A stretch of 64,000 nucleotides of DNA from Epichloe hybrida (taxonomy: Eukaryota > Ascomycota > Sordariomycetes > Hypocreales > Clavicipitaceae): the NCBI GenBank assembly GCA_019022495.1, contig JAFEKR010000005.1:1922001-1986000 (forward strand), in the 5' to 3' direction. The notes beneath the pieces are model-generated. The model was given only the letters and a program-made list of their open reading frames with translations. It was not told the DNA's origin and did no database searches. This document shows positions 23,178 to 35,445 of the stretch, piece by piece. The first letter of the stretch is position 1, and the number at the start of each line of letters is the position of its first letter. The position numbers were made by a program, and so were the translations under genes.

Positions 23178-23718
23178 ATGCTAGGAAATTATAACCTTTC
23201 TAACGGTACTCTTAAACCGTATAAGAAGCCTAGCCTTTATAAGACTAGTTATAAGAGCTCTAGTGATAGTAGCTCTGATTCTAGCTCTAGTAAATCAGAT
23301 AATGAAAATCAAGAAATTAAAACCTTAAATGGTTTTAATTATTATAGTAAAGACATAAAAAAGGCCCTATTATATAATACAGGTTTAACTATATATATTA
23401 TTAATTCTAAGGAGGTCTTTAGGGATTATACCCCCTATAAAAAGGGGGAATCCGACCCTATTATAACTGGTGGTGGCCCTATTTACGCTAAGGGTTACGG
23501 TAGTGCTATTTTTGAGGTCTTATATTAAAAGAATCCTAATAAATATAGGACCTTAGTGCTTAAAGATACGCTATATTTTCCTCAGCTTAATGTTAATATA
23601 GTTAGTGGACTTACGCACTATATATCTAGTGGTTGCCTCATAAAAAACTTACTTTATCTTAAAGATAGGTCTTATATTATAACCTTAGATATAGAAAAAC
23701 ATGGTTTTTTCTTTCACG
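23178..23718 (+). pseudogene. Copia-1 aspartic protease relic
   Basis: The frame 23178-23528 continues after one stop into 23556 and beyond. The catalytic triad DTG is changed to NTG (23374-23382; GAT to AAT), a G-to-A change that would abolish activity. The following IYIINSKEVF and the YFPQLNVNIVSG segment are typical of copia proteases. The gene is cut at 23718 by the TRIM. Confidence 0.75.
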
Positions 23719-23723
23719 TTAAA

Positions 23724-24314
23724 TGTGAGGCGCTATACGTAGGATTGTGGGGCGCGAGGCTCACAGGGCAGCCCACAGGGTGCGCAAGCAATAGTATAGG
23801 TCTTAAGTAATTATAAGGTGTAATGTTAGCAACGGCTAGCATTGGCGGATCTTTTAGTCTATTAGGATTCCTAGCACACCTTCTAGGTCTCTTATAATTA
23901 TGCTAGCCATTACAGGTCTTCTAGCTAGGCTAGTCCTAGGTTTGAATCCCGTGGGGTGTGGGATTAGCTAGGCTAGGTAGCTTACGTCAGGCTCATAGGG
24001 TAGGTACGGGTCCTACCTATACTAGGCCTTGGGGGTTCGTAATTACTAATTATCCAAAGGCCACGGAAGCTAGGCCTAATCCCTAACTAGACGGTGGCAG
24101 CGCGCTAGCTTAGGATAAGCCCTAGGGAAGGGAAGGATAATTATAAAGCGCTATACGTAGGATTGTAAGGCGCGAGGCTTATAGGGTAGCCTATAGGGTG
24201 CGTAAGCAATAGTATAGGTCTTAAGTAATTGTAAGGTGTAATGTTAGTAACGGCTAGCATTGGCGGATCTTTTGGTCTATTAGGATTCCTAGCACACCTT
24301 CTAGGTCTCTTATA
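23724..24314 (+). mobile_element. TRIM (terminal-repeat retrotransposon in miniature), TSD TTAAA
   Basis: Two 173-bp direct repeats (23724-23896 and 24142-24314) enclose only 245 bp. The whole 591-bp unit is flanked by a perfect TTAAA duplication (23719-23723 and 24315-24319). The repeats begin TGTGAGGCG (RIP form TATAAAGCG on the right) and end CTTATA. The interior is non-coding, has a purine run before the right repeat (GGGAAGGGAAGGATA, near 24124-24138) and a tRNA B-box-like word GGTTTGAATCC at 23939-23949. It interrupts the Copia-1 protease. Strand is assumed from the purine tract. Confidence 0.88.
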
Positions 24315-24319
24315 TTAAA

Positions 24320-25605
24320 AACCAATCTACGCTAAAGTTATCTAAAGGGCCCTGTAATAACTCTTATTACATCCGACCTTTTACCTACGCCGCTTTTAAG
24401 GGTCATAGTTACCCTATAGAGGTTCAAATTCCCTCTAAAAAGCCAGATTAGGCTTCTAATTTAGACAAAATCAACGAAAATGATAGTGATATTAAAGAAA
24501 TCATACGGGATGATTTAGAGGAATTAGTCCCTTCTTCTTCGCCTATAGCCCCAGGTTAGGTCCCTTATAAATCTAAGGAAATAGATTTAGGGGTGTTAGA
24601 GGGCCCTAGTGGAGGAAAAGGGTCCCTAATACCTCTCCAAGAGGCCTGTGGTTCTTAAGGGGCCTAGCAGGGGACTAGTAAAGAGGGCCCTAGTCTAGAT
24701 CCTAATTCAGACCCTAAGGATCTTCAATATTAACGGTTGTTAGAACTAGCTAGCCTATGGCATATACGATTAGGGCACCTAGGTCTTCCTTTACTAAAGA
24801 AAACTAGCCTTATAACTAAAGGAATCCCTGATTTTTCTAAAATTAAGGATAAGGATTTTAGATGTATTGCTTGTGATCAATCTAAGGCAGTTAGAAGACC
24901 TAGGAAATTAGCTATCCCTGACCCCCCAAGAGCTCTAGATCGAATAGAGGGGGATACGCTAAAAATCAGCCCCATGCCATACAATAAGCAGTTAATTTGC
25001 TTATTTCTAGTTAATCGAAAGACTAGATATAAGTAGGTTATCTTATTACCTAATAAGGAAGGCCCAACTGTTTATAAGGCTATTAAAGGCTTCTTTAGAG
25101 GGCTTAAAAATCAACTAGGTTAATGTCCTAGGCACCTTCACTTTAATAGGGGCCAGGAAATCAATTCTAGTTGTTAAGCTTGGTTGAATTCTAAAGGGAT
25201 CAAATTTACAACTTCTAGTCCCTATATCCATGAGCAAAATGGATTAGCAGAACGTTCAATTTGTACTATTCTAGATCGATTAAGGGCTACTATCTAGTGA
25301 GCAAAATTACCGTTATTTTTATGGTGTTTTGTATTACCTGCAGTTGTTAACCTAGTTAATATAACTGCTAATACTACTAAGGATGAAAGCCCTAAATAAC
25401 TATTATCTAGGGAGCTAAATCAGCCTTATACAACTGATATTAGTAGTATTAGAGCTATAGGATCTCATTGTGAGGTTCTAATCCCCCTGGAAAAATAACC
25501 TAAAGCCTAGAAGTTAGCAGCTAGGACTATCCCTAGAAGACTTTTAGCTACACTAGGTTCTAACACCTACCTAGTGTATATCCCCTCTAAAAGGCTAGTT
25601 ATAAA
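24320..25605 (+). pseudogene. Copia-1 integrase relic
   Basis: The GAG-pre-integrase zinc region is readable at 24737-25036 (LWHIRLGHLGLPLL and CIACDQSK give the HHCC-type motif), leading into the DDE core up to about 25600. Stops are scattered. The reading is cut at 25605 by the solo LTR and resumes exactly at 26435: removing it plus one duplication joins the VIK and TSFIKI segments in one frame. Confidence 0.8.
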
Positions 25606-26429
25606 TATTGAAATGTAGGGAGCTAGTTGCCAGCTGGCAACAGCTGTACGGGTGCAAGCTCTACGGTCGGGGACTAATAGGGCTGCAACGTTAAATCAAT
25701 TAACGTAACGTAACGGAAGGTTATAGTAGTTATTAACTAATAGAATTCAATCTAGATTACTTTTATAATATCTTATAGAGCAATAGAATTGATTTTAGAT
25801 ATGTTATACAGGCAATGCGGCTGTTGTTAGTTAAGAGGACTAGCTACCTAGCTAGTTAAAAAGATCTTCTTCCTCTCATAGACCTACTAACCGTATTAGT
25901 GGATCCGGGCCGCTAACGGGGTCTTACGAGCCACTTTTGATTTTCCGCAAAATTCATTTATATGCAAAAACCAAAAAATCAACTTACCACTATACTAGCT
26001 AGCAACCCGTATGCACTAACTTTTGGTTTAAAAAATAACCTTATATAAAGAGAAAGCCCTATCTTTAAGCTTTAATTTACTATATGTGAAACTTTTGTAC
26101 GACCTCTAGATAAAGAGAAAATCGTTGTTAAAGATAGCTATAGGGTAAGTTATGTGTAGGGTAACCTGCTTACGTTACCCTAGCTTATGTTACCCTAGCT
26201 TACCTAATTACTAGTGGCGTGGTTGTGGCCACACTTGCAGCCACAACGCAATTGACTAATTAGTTATTTACACGGTCGGTCGCAGCTGTTGACAGCTGCG
26301 ACGCAGCTATTGATAGCTGCCCTCGCGACCGTTGACAGCTGCAGTGCAGCTGTCAGACTTGCAAAGCAAGCTAGTAATAAGAAGGTTCTTTAACTAGAAA
26401 AGGGCTAAAAATAGGTCTTATTTTTAACA
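25606..26429 (-). repeat. Solo LTR of the Copia-1 family (copy D) inside Copia-1, TSD ATAAA
   Basis: This 824-bp reverse-oriented LTR is flanked by a perfect ATAAA duplication (25601-25605 and 26430-26434). It lies within the integrase/RT linker of a full-length member of the same family. It is well preserved, with CAGCTG words and the CRE-like words still readable in partly mutated form. Confidence 0.93.
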
Positions 26430-26434
26430 ATAAA

Positions 26435-28031
26435 GACTAGCTTTATTAAGATTATAGAACCTATAGGCCCTGTTTCTAAAGGCTTACCTAGGATTTCTAT
26501 AGGGGATAACCCTTTAGAGGGGGAAAATAATCTAGAAAATGAAAATTAATAATATCTAGACTAAGGTTCAAAGGATTATCCTATAGATAACATAGGTATC
26601 CCTATAGGTTAAGAAAAAACACCTATAGGCCCCGAAGAACCCCCTAAAGGCTTAATTCTAGCGAATCCTATACAGGCGCAGCCTATAACTCAACTAGGAA
26701 ATCAGATTTTAACTTCGGACCTTGATTTTGACAAAATTATCGATTTCGACCCTAATATTGACCCCATGGATGTTAATACTAGTTCCCCTTCTTCTCTAGA
26801 TTTCATAAAAGAAATCTGCTTTAAGGTACAGGAGAAGCTAAAGGAAAAGAATCCTATTAGCCCCGAGCCTAAGACCTGGAAGCAGGCTATATTTAGCCCT
26901 AAAAGGGATAAATGGATAGAAGCCACGTACAAGGAATACGAATAGCTTCTAAAGGCTAGTACTTTTAAATTTATAGGGAAAGATTAAATCCCTAAGGGCT
27001 AAAAAGTACTAAAGAATAGGCTTATTTATAAGCTTAAAAAGGATAAAGAAAATAATCCTTTAAAATATAAGGCTTGACTTGTTGCTAAGGGATTTATGCA
27101 AATCAAAGGCCTAGATTACCTAGAGACCTTTGCTACCACAAGTATTCCCCCTAGCTAGAGGATTTTACTAGCCCTAGCGGCTTAGAATAACTAGGAAATC
27201 AAACAAATCGATTTTATAGGAGCTTTTCTTAATAGTAAGCTATAATAATAGATTTATATAGTTATTCCAGAAGGGTTTATTGAATTCCTTAAGGCAAATC
27301 CTAAACTAGCTAAATTAGCTAGAAGTTTTGGCTAGAAACCTTCTAAAGATTAAGTAATTTTATTATAGAAGTCTTTATACGGCCTAAAACAAAGCTCAAG
27401 GGAATGGTAACAAGCGCTAATATTAGTGCTTAAATCCCTAGGATTTAACCCTTTAATATTTAACCTAGCTATCTTCTTTAATCCTTTAACCAAAACCTTT
27501 GTCATTACGTACGTTAATGACTGTCTTCTAATTAGACCGGATTTATCTTATATCTAAAGGCTTAAAAAGGAACTTTATAAAGTCTATCTAATAGAAGATA
27601 GAGGGCCTACTAAATTCTTCTTAGGGGTTTAAATCATACGAGATAGGCCTAATAGAATACTAAAAATTCATTAATCTTAGTATATATTAGAAGCCTTAAA
27701 ACAATTTAATATGCTAGATAGTAAGCCTATTAGCATACCTCTTTAGCTAGGCGTTTTAGCTACGCAGATAACTAAGCTTTTAATAGCTAGCGAAATCAAG
27801 CTTTATCAGTGCATTATAGGGACTATAATGTACCTAATATTACTTACAAGGCCTAATACAGCTTTTACGCTACAGTGGTTATCTACTACACTAGCTAGCC
27901 CTTATATAAAACACCTAAAAGCAGCTAAAAATCTGCTAAGGTATTTATTAGGGACTAGATTCCTTGCTATTATCTATAGGGGAGACCCTAAAGGTTTAGT
28001 TAGCAAAAGCCTAATAGGTTATTACGATAGT
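26435..28031 (+). pseudogene. Copia-1 reverse transcriptase and start of RNase H, relic
   Basis: The RT region runs from about 26880 (TWKQAIFSPKRDKWIEATYKEY) through the YGLKQS.REW motif near 27380-27410 to the catalytic box. There YVDD reads YVND (27509-27520, Asp codon changed by G-to-A). The connection and RNase H start (YLILLTRPNTAFTLQWLS, from about 27828) run until the Copia-2 insertion at 28032. RNase H resumes at 34789. Confidence 0.82.
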
Positions 28032-28036
28032 GATTT

Positions 28037-28291
28037 TGTTAATTCCTTCGGATCTTCATCGGTTCAATCGTGGCCAAAGACTAGACTAATTGTGGGTCCG
28101 GCGCGATGCACGCAATACGATTAGCTGCATTAATTTGCCACCCTCTCTTTTGCCTTATATACGGATTTCGCCTGCTTTTCTAGCATCTAGACTTTCCCTC
28201 TCTTCTCTCTCTTTCCTAGCTAGCTAACTAATTATTATTAACTTAATCATACAGGATTTATTACTTACGCAGGACCTTAGTAAATCTAACA
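28037..28291 (+). repeat. Copia-2 5' LTR
   Basis: It pairs with 34533-34788 at high identity, differing mainly by transitions. The word CTAATTAGTAGTTA follows it directly and is shared with Copia-3, so it is the likely primer-binding region. Confidence 0.9.
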
Positions 28292-31239
28292 CTAATTAGT
28301 AGTTAACTTTATAACTATAGATAAGCTAGGTATTATAAGAAGAGACATTTTTATAAATACTACTACCACTACCCCTTATTATACTATAATAGTTATTATG
28401 GTAAAGAGGCATAACTACATAAGTGTGCTAAAGGAAGAGACTAGAATCCTAGTTATAGGCTTGTTAGGCTTCTAAGGAATTAATCTATTAACCCTTAGGC
28501 TTAGGGATATAACTTTGTTATATCTATCTAGGATATTATTATCAATTGTTAATTCTATTATCTATCACAAGAAAACTAACCAAATAACCGAATCTATTAC
28601 CACAAGGTATTTATTTCAAACCTAACATTAAACAACCTTAGCTAAGCTAGCTAACACATCTATAACTTCTCTATAAATATTCCCTTTATCTAATAGACTT
28701 TTAATCTGTTTATACAAGTATCTATAGCTTATTTTTTGCCCCCTTTATTATTAGTGCTATTCGCCTTATACTTATTAGCAAGAGAGAGAGATTACCTCCT
28801 TCCCTCCTTTTCACGAAAAATAGGAAGTGGTAATTCCTATTATTCCCTTATTACTTTTCCTATTATTTTCTAGTTACTTTTAGAACTTCTATTACTTTCT
28901 TTATCTCTAGTAATTTATTCTTATTACTACTTGTACTACTTCCGCTGCTTTTTCTTCTATTTTTCCTGTTTTCGTAATCTTCTAATTTTATTAAAGCAAT
29001 AACGCTCCTGAAATACAAAAGAAGAACCTTGTAATAGTAATAGGTAAACATAGGAGCTTAATTAGTAGTAAAAATAATAAATTAGTAACATTCCTTTTAT
29101 AGTTAAAGATAGTAAAGGAATCTAGACCTTTTATAAGAGCAAAGGCTACTAGTGATAGTAAGGCTCTAACTATTACCCCTAAAAGACCCTAAGAGCATAA
29201 GTTACCCTTATGCCTTTAATAGCTTACTTATAACTTCTCTAGTAATTAGAAAGAATTCGTTAAGCTAAATCCAGAGACTACTATATAGCTTAAGCTTAAT
29301 AACTAGATTGTAAGATTTATTAACCTTAGTAAGCATTAAGGTTAGAGAGATAATAACCTATAGGAATTATTCTAAGAAGACTTTAAAGGCTAGTCTAAAG
29401 ATACCTTTAAAAGGGCTATAAAGGAAGTTATTAAAGAATTACGCAATTCTCTACGAGATTATAGCGTTCTTATTAAGCAAGGCCTAGGATATTTAATCCT
29501 AGCATCCCTTAAAGAAGTGCTTTATTAAACTTTAATGCCTCTTTAGTTATAAGAGAGATTACAAGAGAGACCATAATCTTCTAAACCCCTAGAGCCTTAA
29601 TATTAATAGCCCCAATAACTTACCCTAGAAATTAACCTTCCCTAACCCTAGAGATTACTTAAACCCTTACAAGAACCCCCGCAATAATCCCTATTATATT
29701 AACAGCTCTATCCGGATAATTATTATTAAGAATGACTAGTAAACTATTATTTATAACAAATTATGCCTTTATAGTAATTCCCCTCTAAAGATTAAATTAT
29801 AAAGAAGATCTCAGAGCTTATAAAGATATATAAGGATAGCAACTACTATAGTGAAAAGCTATATAACTTCTTAACGCTAAAGATTATACTCTTTAAAAAT
29901 AAGTGTAATAGAATTAACCTTCCTTAAACGCATTATTAGAAGGCTTTCCCTATTATATTAATAGGTAATACTAAGCAATACTTCCTTAATTACCTCTTTA
30001 GGAATAACTATTCCTATAAAGAAATAATTACTTATATCTATTAACGCTTTAAGACAAAAAGCAACTAGTAATTCTATTACTACTAATAGAGTAGTATAAT
30101 ATTAAAGAATATAATTAAGAAAAACCCTAATAAAAGCAAGCTTAATTACCTTAAGATCACGTTATTAACCCTTAAGAAAATCCATAGAGAACTATACCTT
30201 ACTAAAATAGTAAATACTAAGCTTTATAAGTAAGCCTTAAACACTATAGCTAGTGTGCCTAAATATTAGATAGTAAAATACATATACTCCGTAGGCTTTA
30301 AAAGTCTTACTAGAGACCTCCGTAAGGTAATTACTATCACAGAATTAAACAAGAAGTCCTCCTAATATCTTTAGTACTAATAAGGAGACCCTCCAGAGGC
30401 TATATTTACTAATCGTTAGTACGAATAATAATCCTATAGTAGAGGAAGTTATTATAAATAAAGCCCTAGGCTAAGCACTAAACGCTACTTTATATATAGT
30501 AAGAGCAGCTACTAGTCCTCTAATTACTTTACTAAAGAATATTAAAAGGAGAAAGACTACTAGTAGGCTAGTAAAACATATTATATACCCCCTTTAAAGA
30601 AAAGATTCTAGGCATTTCTTACCTCCTATAAAGGGCAGAATAATAATAAGCCTAATAAAGGCTTAGGTAAGAATTAGGAAGTATATCTTATAGCTTATAT
30701 AGAAGCTAAAGATAATAATAATAATATTAAGGAGCTACTATTAATAGCATATCTAAGTATTATATAATTCTTCTGCTCCGGATTATAGACTAACTATAAT
30801 ACTACTAATATTAATATCCTCGTGACCCTTAATAATCAAGCCTTCTAACACATATTCCTTAGGCAGGAGCTCTATAAGCTATAAGAGTGTAATAAAGGCT
30901 TAATTTACTATATCTCTAAAGAATACTATTCTAAAGAGGTCTTTAAAGGGATTATGCCTAATACTAGTGCTATAGGAAAGTTAACTATAGGAGAGGCATA
31001 GGTAAAGGCTCTATTAAGATTAATGCCTTTATTAAAGGTAACCCCCTACAAGCCTTAAATTATTATATTTAGCGCTAGATTAGTAGTTATAAAAGGAATC
31101 CTTTGTGTGCCTATGGAGCTTAGAGAGCTTAAATTCTATATCCTTAATATAGCTACCCCTTTCCTCTTCTTAATTACTAACATAGATAAGATATAAGTTA
31201 AGATTAATAACCTCACTAATATGCTTATCTAAGGTAATA

Positions 31240-34200
31240 AAACTATCCCTATTGTGTGACAATGGGGACATCCTTAGTAGTTACTAGAAGCAAAAGAAAT
31301 AGTTACCTTCTACCTTTTAGAAGGAGATATCCGTTAATTATATCATTAACTTAGTCACCCTTTTGTTCAATAGCTCGTAAAGATCCTTTACTAAGCTAGT
31401 CACGAAGTTAAATACTAGGTAATTAAGGAATTAACCAAAGTCTACTACTATTACTAGATACATAGAAAGGCCCCTAGTTAATTTAAGTTTATAATCAAAG
31501 ATAACCACGAATTTAACTACGAGATCATTGTTAATATCGTGCAAATCGATAGCTAACTAGTACTTTATATTATTAATTTAGTAATATTATTCTAGGTAGC
31601 CTAATTCCTTAATCTAAGGAAGCAAAAGGCTTAAGATATCTAGGATGCAATCCGCGAATATTAGATTAATACTTATCTCGGACCTCTAGATTAGATTATC
31701 CACAATACTAGCAATAACTTCGCTTCCACTAAATTCAGGTATTATACTTAATTAATGTTAATTAAAACCAGTGAAATGCTAATCAAAGCCTATAATAGCA
31801 TCAGAAAGGTTAAGAGATACCACAAACCTCTACGCTAAGCCTATAATATTATTATAGACTTAATTAGAACAGAGCTCGCGCTAGAGTAACGTCTTTAAAT
31901 AGCTATTAAGGTAATTAATAACTTTGCAAGCCTAAATAATATTATTCTAACTATACTAGTCTTTAGAGGCTACCTATAAATAATAGATAAGTTACTACTA
32001 AGTATCTTTGTTATTTAATATACTAAAGTAATTCATAAAGCTACTAATAAAGTCCACTACTATCTAGCTTTATAGTAGGTCTATAATACCCTTAAAGCCT
32101 AGAATAGCCCTAACATAGTGCCTATATATTAGCTACCCCTATAGGCTAATATATATATATAGAGAGAGAAAGGTAGCTAGTATAGCTTATATAAGCTGCT
32201 TGCTACTAATAAAGAGACCTATACTATTAATATACCCTATAGCCTAGTGAAGTTTCACTCTATAGTAGTAAAGCCTTATTATAAAGACTAATATACTATA
32301 AAGGGGCTAGAGTAGTAAGAGATAAAGCCCTATAATCTACTAGAGCAATAGCTAAGTAATATAAAGGAAGAAGGAGCTATATAACTAACTACTACTAATA
32401 AAAGAGATTCTCTAATAGAAAATAGCAAAGAGCTATAAACACTAGCTAAGAGAAAGCAAGGGAGACTAAGAAAGGCCCTTATAGTGTAATTCATAAGTAT
32501 AGGAGAGTCTAATAAAAAGGCTTATAAAGCCTAAAAGGCCCTAAGAGGAAGCTATTAAGTTAAAGACTTATTACTATGCCCTAAAGAAATAAAAGTAAGG
32601 AAAAGAAAACCTTATAGCCCTAAGAAGGATATTAGCCTAGTTTAGCTCTATATACTTATAAATAAAAATTAAGAGAAGGCCTTTATTTAAGAGGTTATAA
32701 CTAAAGGGATGCTAAGTATAGTATTTCTTATAGCAAAGGAAGAGGCTAATTAGAACCTTGCCCTTTAGCTTCGCTAAGAAGAAAGGATTATAACCCTAGG
32801 AAAACCCTTTAAGTAGTCTAATTAAGCTAAGATTAACGCTTTATAAGCTTGTGATATGTTTAAATTCATTAAGTTTAACCTAGCGAAGCATAGAGGTTAT
32901 AGAATCTTTAATTCTTGTATAGTTAGAGAGATTAAAGGCAAAGGAACGGACTCGCCGTATAAGAAATCCTGCCTTATTATACAAGGCTATAATAATAAAG
33001 GAAAGGAATTTATCCTAACGCAATCGCTAATGATTTAACAAGCAAGCCAACGACTCATCGTAGCTATCGCTTTATTATTAAGAAAAAGAGGTATTTACCT
33101 TTGGATTTACGATATTATATAAGCCTACACTTAATTGCATATAGTGCTAATAAGGCTAATTATTATAAGATTACTAAAGCAAATTACATATCTCTTTTTA
33201 GAAAGGACTATAATTAAATTAATTAGACCTCTTTATAGGATTACAAAGGCTAGAACCTACTAGTAGGTAACGTACTTCCATTACTATAGGGATAACCTTA
33301 ACATAATAACCTTAACTTATAACCCCTGCTTATTAATTACTACCCTGAATAATAAGAACCTCTTTAGTATTATTAGAATGTAAACCAATAATACATTAGG
33401 ACTAAGCGATAATAACTTCTTTTAAAAAGAAGAGAAAGAGCTTTAGAAGGCTAATTTTATAGCTAAAGAAAAGCAATAATTAACCGCTAAGAATTCCCTT
33501 ATCTTTAATAGTTATATCTTAACCTAGAATACTAATAACTTGCTAATATTAACCTAGAAAGGCTAGAGTTAGAAGATTAAGGAAGTTAATCCTTAATCCC
33601 TAATAGTAAAGTAAGACTACATGGAATAATAAGCCTAAGGAAGCTATATTATAACTATGTGTTAACTAGAAGCTTCCTATAACCTATTAATTATAGCTTA
33701 ACACTAAGAACCCTCTAGGGAAGATATTATATGCCTTAATAAACGCCTTAAGTAGTAGATTAAGAATTAATAACGCAGACTATGATACATTCCTTTAGTT
33801 CTTAAAGAGGTAAAGCTCTTTATGTTTATAGATAGATTACTTGCTAACAATAAGGATCTAAGCTTATAGATTGGATATGTGATTGTGATTAGTAATAAGA
33901 TAATATAAGATAATAATACCTTTATTATAAAAGGTAATATTATTACGTATAGCTTAATAAAGAGCAAGAGAGTTACTTGTAGTATGCTTGCCTCTAAGTT
34001 ATATAGCATGGTTTAAGGCGTAGATATTGCCTACGCGATTTCCATGACTCTACATTAGATTACGGATTAATTAAAGATGCCTTGAATTCCTACGATTCTC
34101 TATACTAATTCTTTTTTGTTATATAAATATCTTATAAAGCTAGGAACCATAAAGGAGAAGAGACTAATAATTAATATTATAGCTCTTTATTAATTGTATA

Positions 34201-34290
34201 AAAGGCATAAGATCTACGAAGTTAGATAGATTAACGGCAATAATAATCCGGCGGATACGATAACAAAAGCATTACTAAATTCATTACTTT
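31240..34290 (+). pseudogene. Copia-2 pol relic (integrase, reverse transcriptase, RNase H)
   Basis: The integrase zinc and core region lies at about 31255-32300 and includes the LRQLYH..SHPFVQ-like segment near 31325-31380. The RT is readable at 32856-33100 (FNSCIVREIKGKGTDSPYKKS followed by ILTQS and ASQR), a signature of a widespread fungal copia lineage. RNase H follows near 33990-34290, ending with a degraded NPADT-like motif (NNPADTITKAL, near 34240-34275). Stops and Cys/Tyr changes show inactivation. The gag part upstream (28300-31200) could not be assigned in detail. Confidence 0.75.
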
Positions 34291-34532
34291 CCTCTTTAAT
34301 TAATTCAAACGAATTAATAATTTATATTAAAGGATAGGTAAAGAGACCTATAATATTAGGAGATAGGAGCTTAGGCAAGGAATAACGGATTAATTTAATT
34401 AACTAATGCCGTAATAGCTAATTAGAGCAGCGGATTCCTATTAAGGGATTTACTAGTGTACACTTTCCTTTAATCTGATTTTTATTGCGTTTTTAAGCTC
34501 TTTAGCTATAAAGGAAAAAGAGAGACTACTAG

Positions 34533-34788
34533 TGTTAATTCCTTTAGATCTTTATTAGTTTAATTGTAGCTAAAGACTAGACTAATTGTGGGTCCGGCGC
34601 GATATACGCGATATGATTAGCTGCATTAATTTGCTACCCTCTCTTTTGCCCTATATACGGATTTCGCCTGCTTTTCTAGTATCTAGACTTTCCCTCTCTT
34701 CTCTCTCTTTCCTAGCTAGCTAACTAATTATTATTGACTTCAATCATACGGGATTTATTACCTGCGCAGGACCTTGGTGAATCCAACA
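34533..34788 (+). repeat. Copia-2 3' LTR
   Basis: It starts TGTTAATTCC after a purine-rich stretch (AAGGAAAAAGAGAGAC, 34511-34526) and ends CCAACA. The second GATTT duplication follows. Confidence 0.9.
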
Positions 34789-35235
34789 GATTTTGCAGGG
34801 GATAAAAAGACCTCAAAATCAACCTATGCTTATCTATTTAAGCTAGCTAGCGGACCTATTAGCTGGAAATCAAAGAAAGCTAGTATAATAGCTTTATTAA
34901 CACTAGAAGCTAAAGCTGATGCTATCTGCGAGACCTTCCAGGAGCTTCAGTGGCTTCAGGGCTTATTTAAGGAGCTAAAAACCCCTATTTCTCCCCCTAT
35001 CTAGATATATTGTAATAATTAAGGCGCTATAACTACTGCTTATAACCCTGCTTTACATAGTTATATAAAGCATATATTACTAAAGTTCAACTATATTAGG
35101 CAATAGGTTTTAAAGGGTTTAGCTAAGATCGAATATCTAGATACGAAGTTAATGCCTGCAGATAGTCTTACGAAACCTCTTTCTAGACCTCTTTATTAGG
35201 CTTTTATTAAGCTTTTAGGGCTTAATAATTATTAA
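34789..35235 (+). pseudogene. Copia-1 RNase H, 3' part
   Basis: It continues the frame broken at 28031. The readable stretch 34774-35004 contains GPISWKSKKASIIALLTLEA, the conserved C-terminal half of copia RNase H (the usual STxEAEY motif reads LTLEAKA). Downstream near 35120-35190 a degraded ADxLTKPL motif (ADSLTKPL) marks the end of pol. Confidence 0.85.
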
Positions 35236-35445
35236 ACTAACAACTAATTCCCTTTAACAGGGAACCAAAAAACAACGTTAAAAAGGGAGCTATATTTAAC
35301 AATAGCTAGGAATTCAAAAAGGGGGCTTTTTCATATTTTCCTATTTTTCCCTTTTATCTGTTATTATTAAAAGTTATTGATTTTTCCCTATAGTCTCTTT
35401 ATACACTTCTAATTGCTTTTAAATGCAATTCTTTTGTAGAGGGGG

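Larger units (their letters stand above)
28037..34788 (+). mobile_element. Copia-2, full-length Ty1/copia retrotransposon, TSD GATTT
   Basis: LTRs of 255 bp (28037-28291) and 256 bp (34533-34788) start TGTTAATTCC and end CCAACA/CTAACA. The duplication GATTT lies at 28032-28036 and 34789-34793. Excision in silico restores the Copia-1 RNase H reading (YYDSDF continuing as AGDKKTSKS). The interior carries integrase, RT and RNase H of a different copia lineage from Copia-1. The LTRs are much less mutated than the interior. Confidence 0.93.

Noticed and set aside
23897..24141. A tRNA gene inside the TRIM
   Set aside because: Only a B-box-like word is present; no full cloverleaf or A box could be drawn by eye.
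28863..29051. 62-codon minus-strand frame in Copia-2
   Set aside because: It is antisense to the element and low in complexity.
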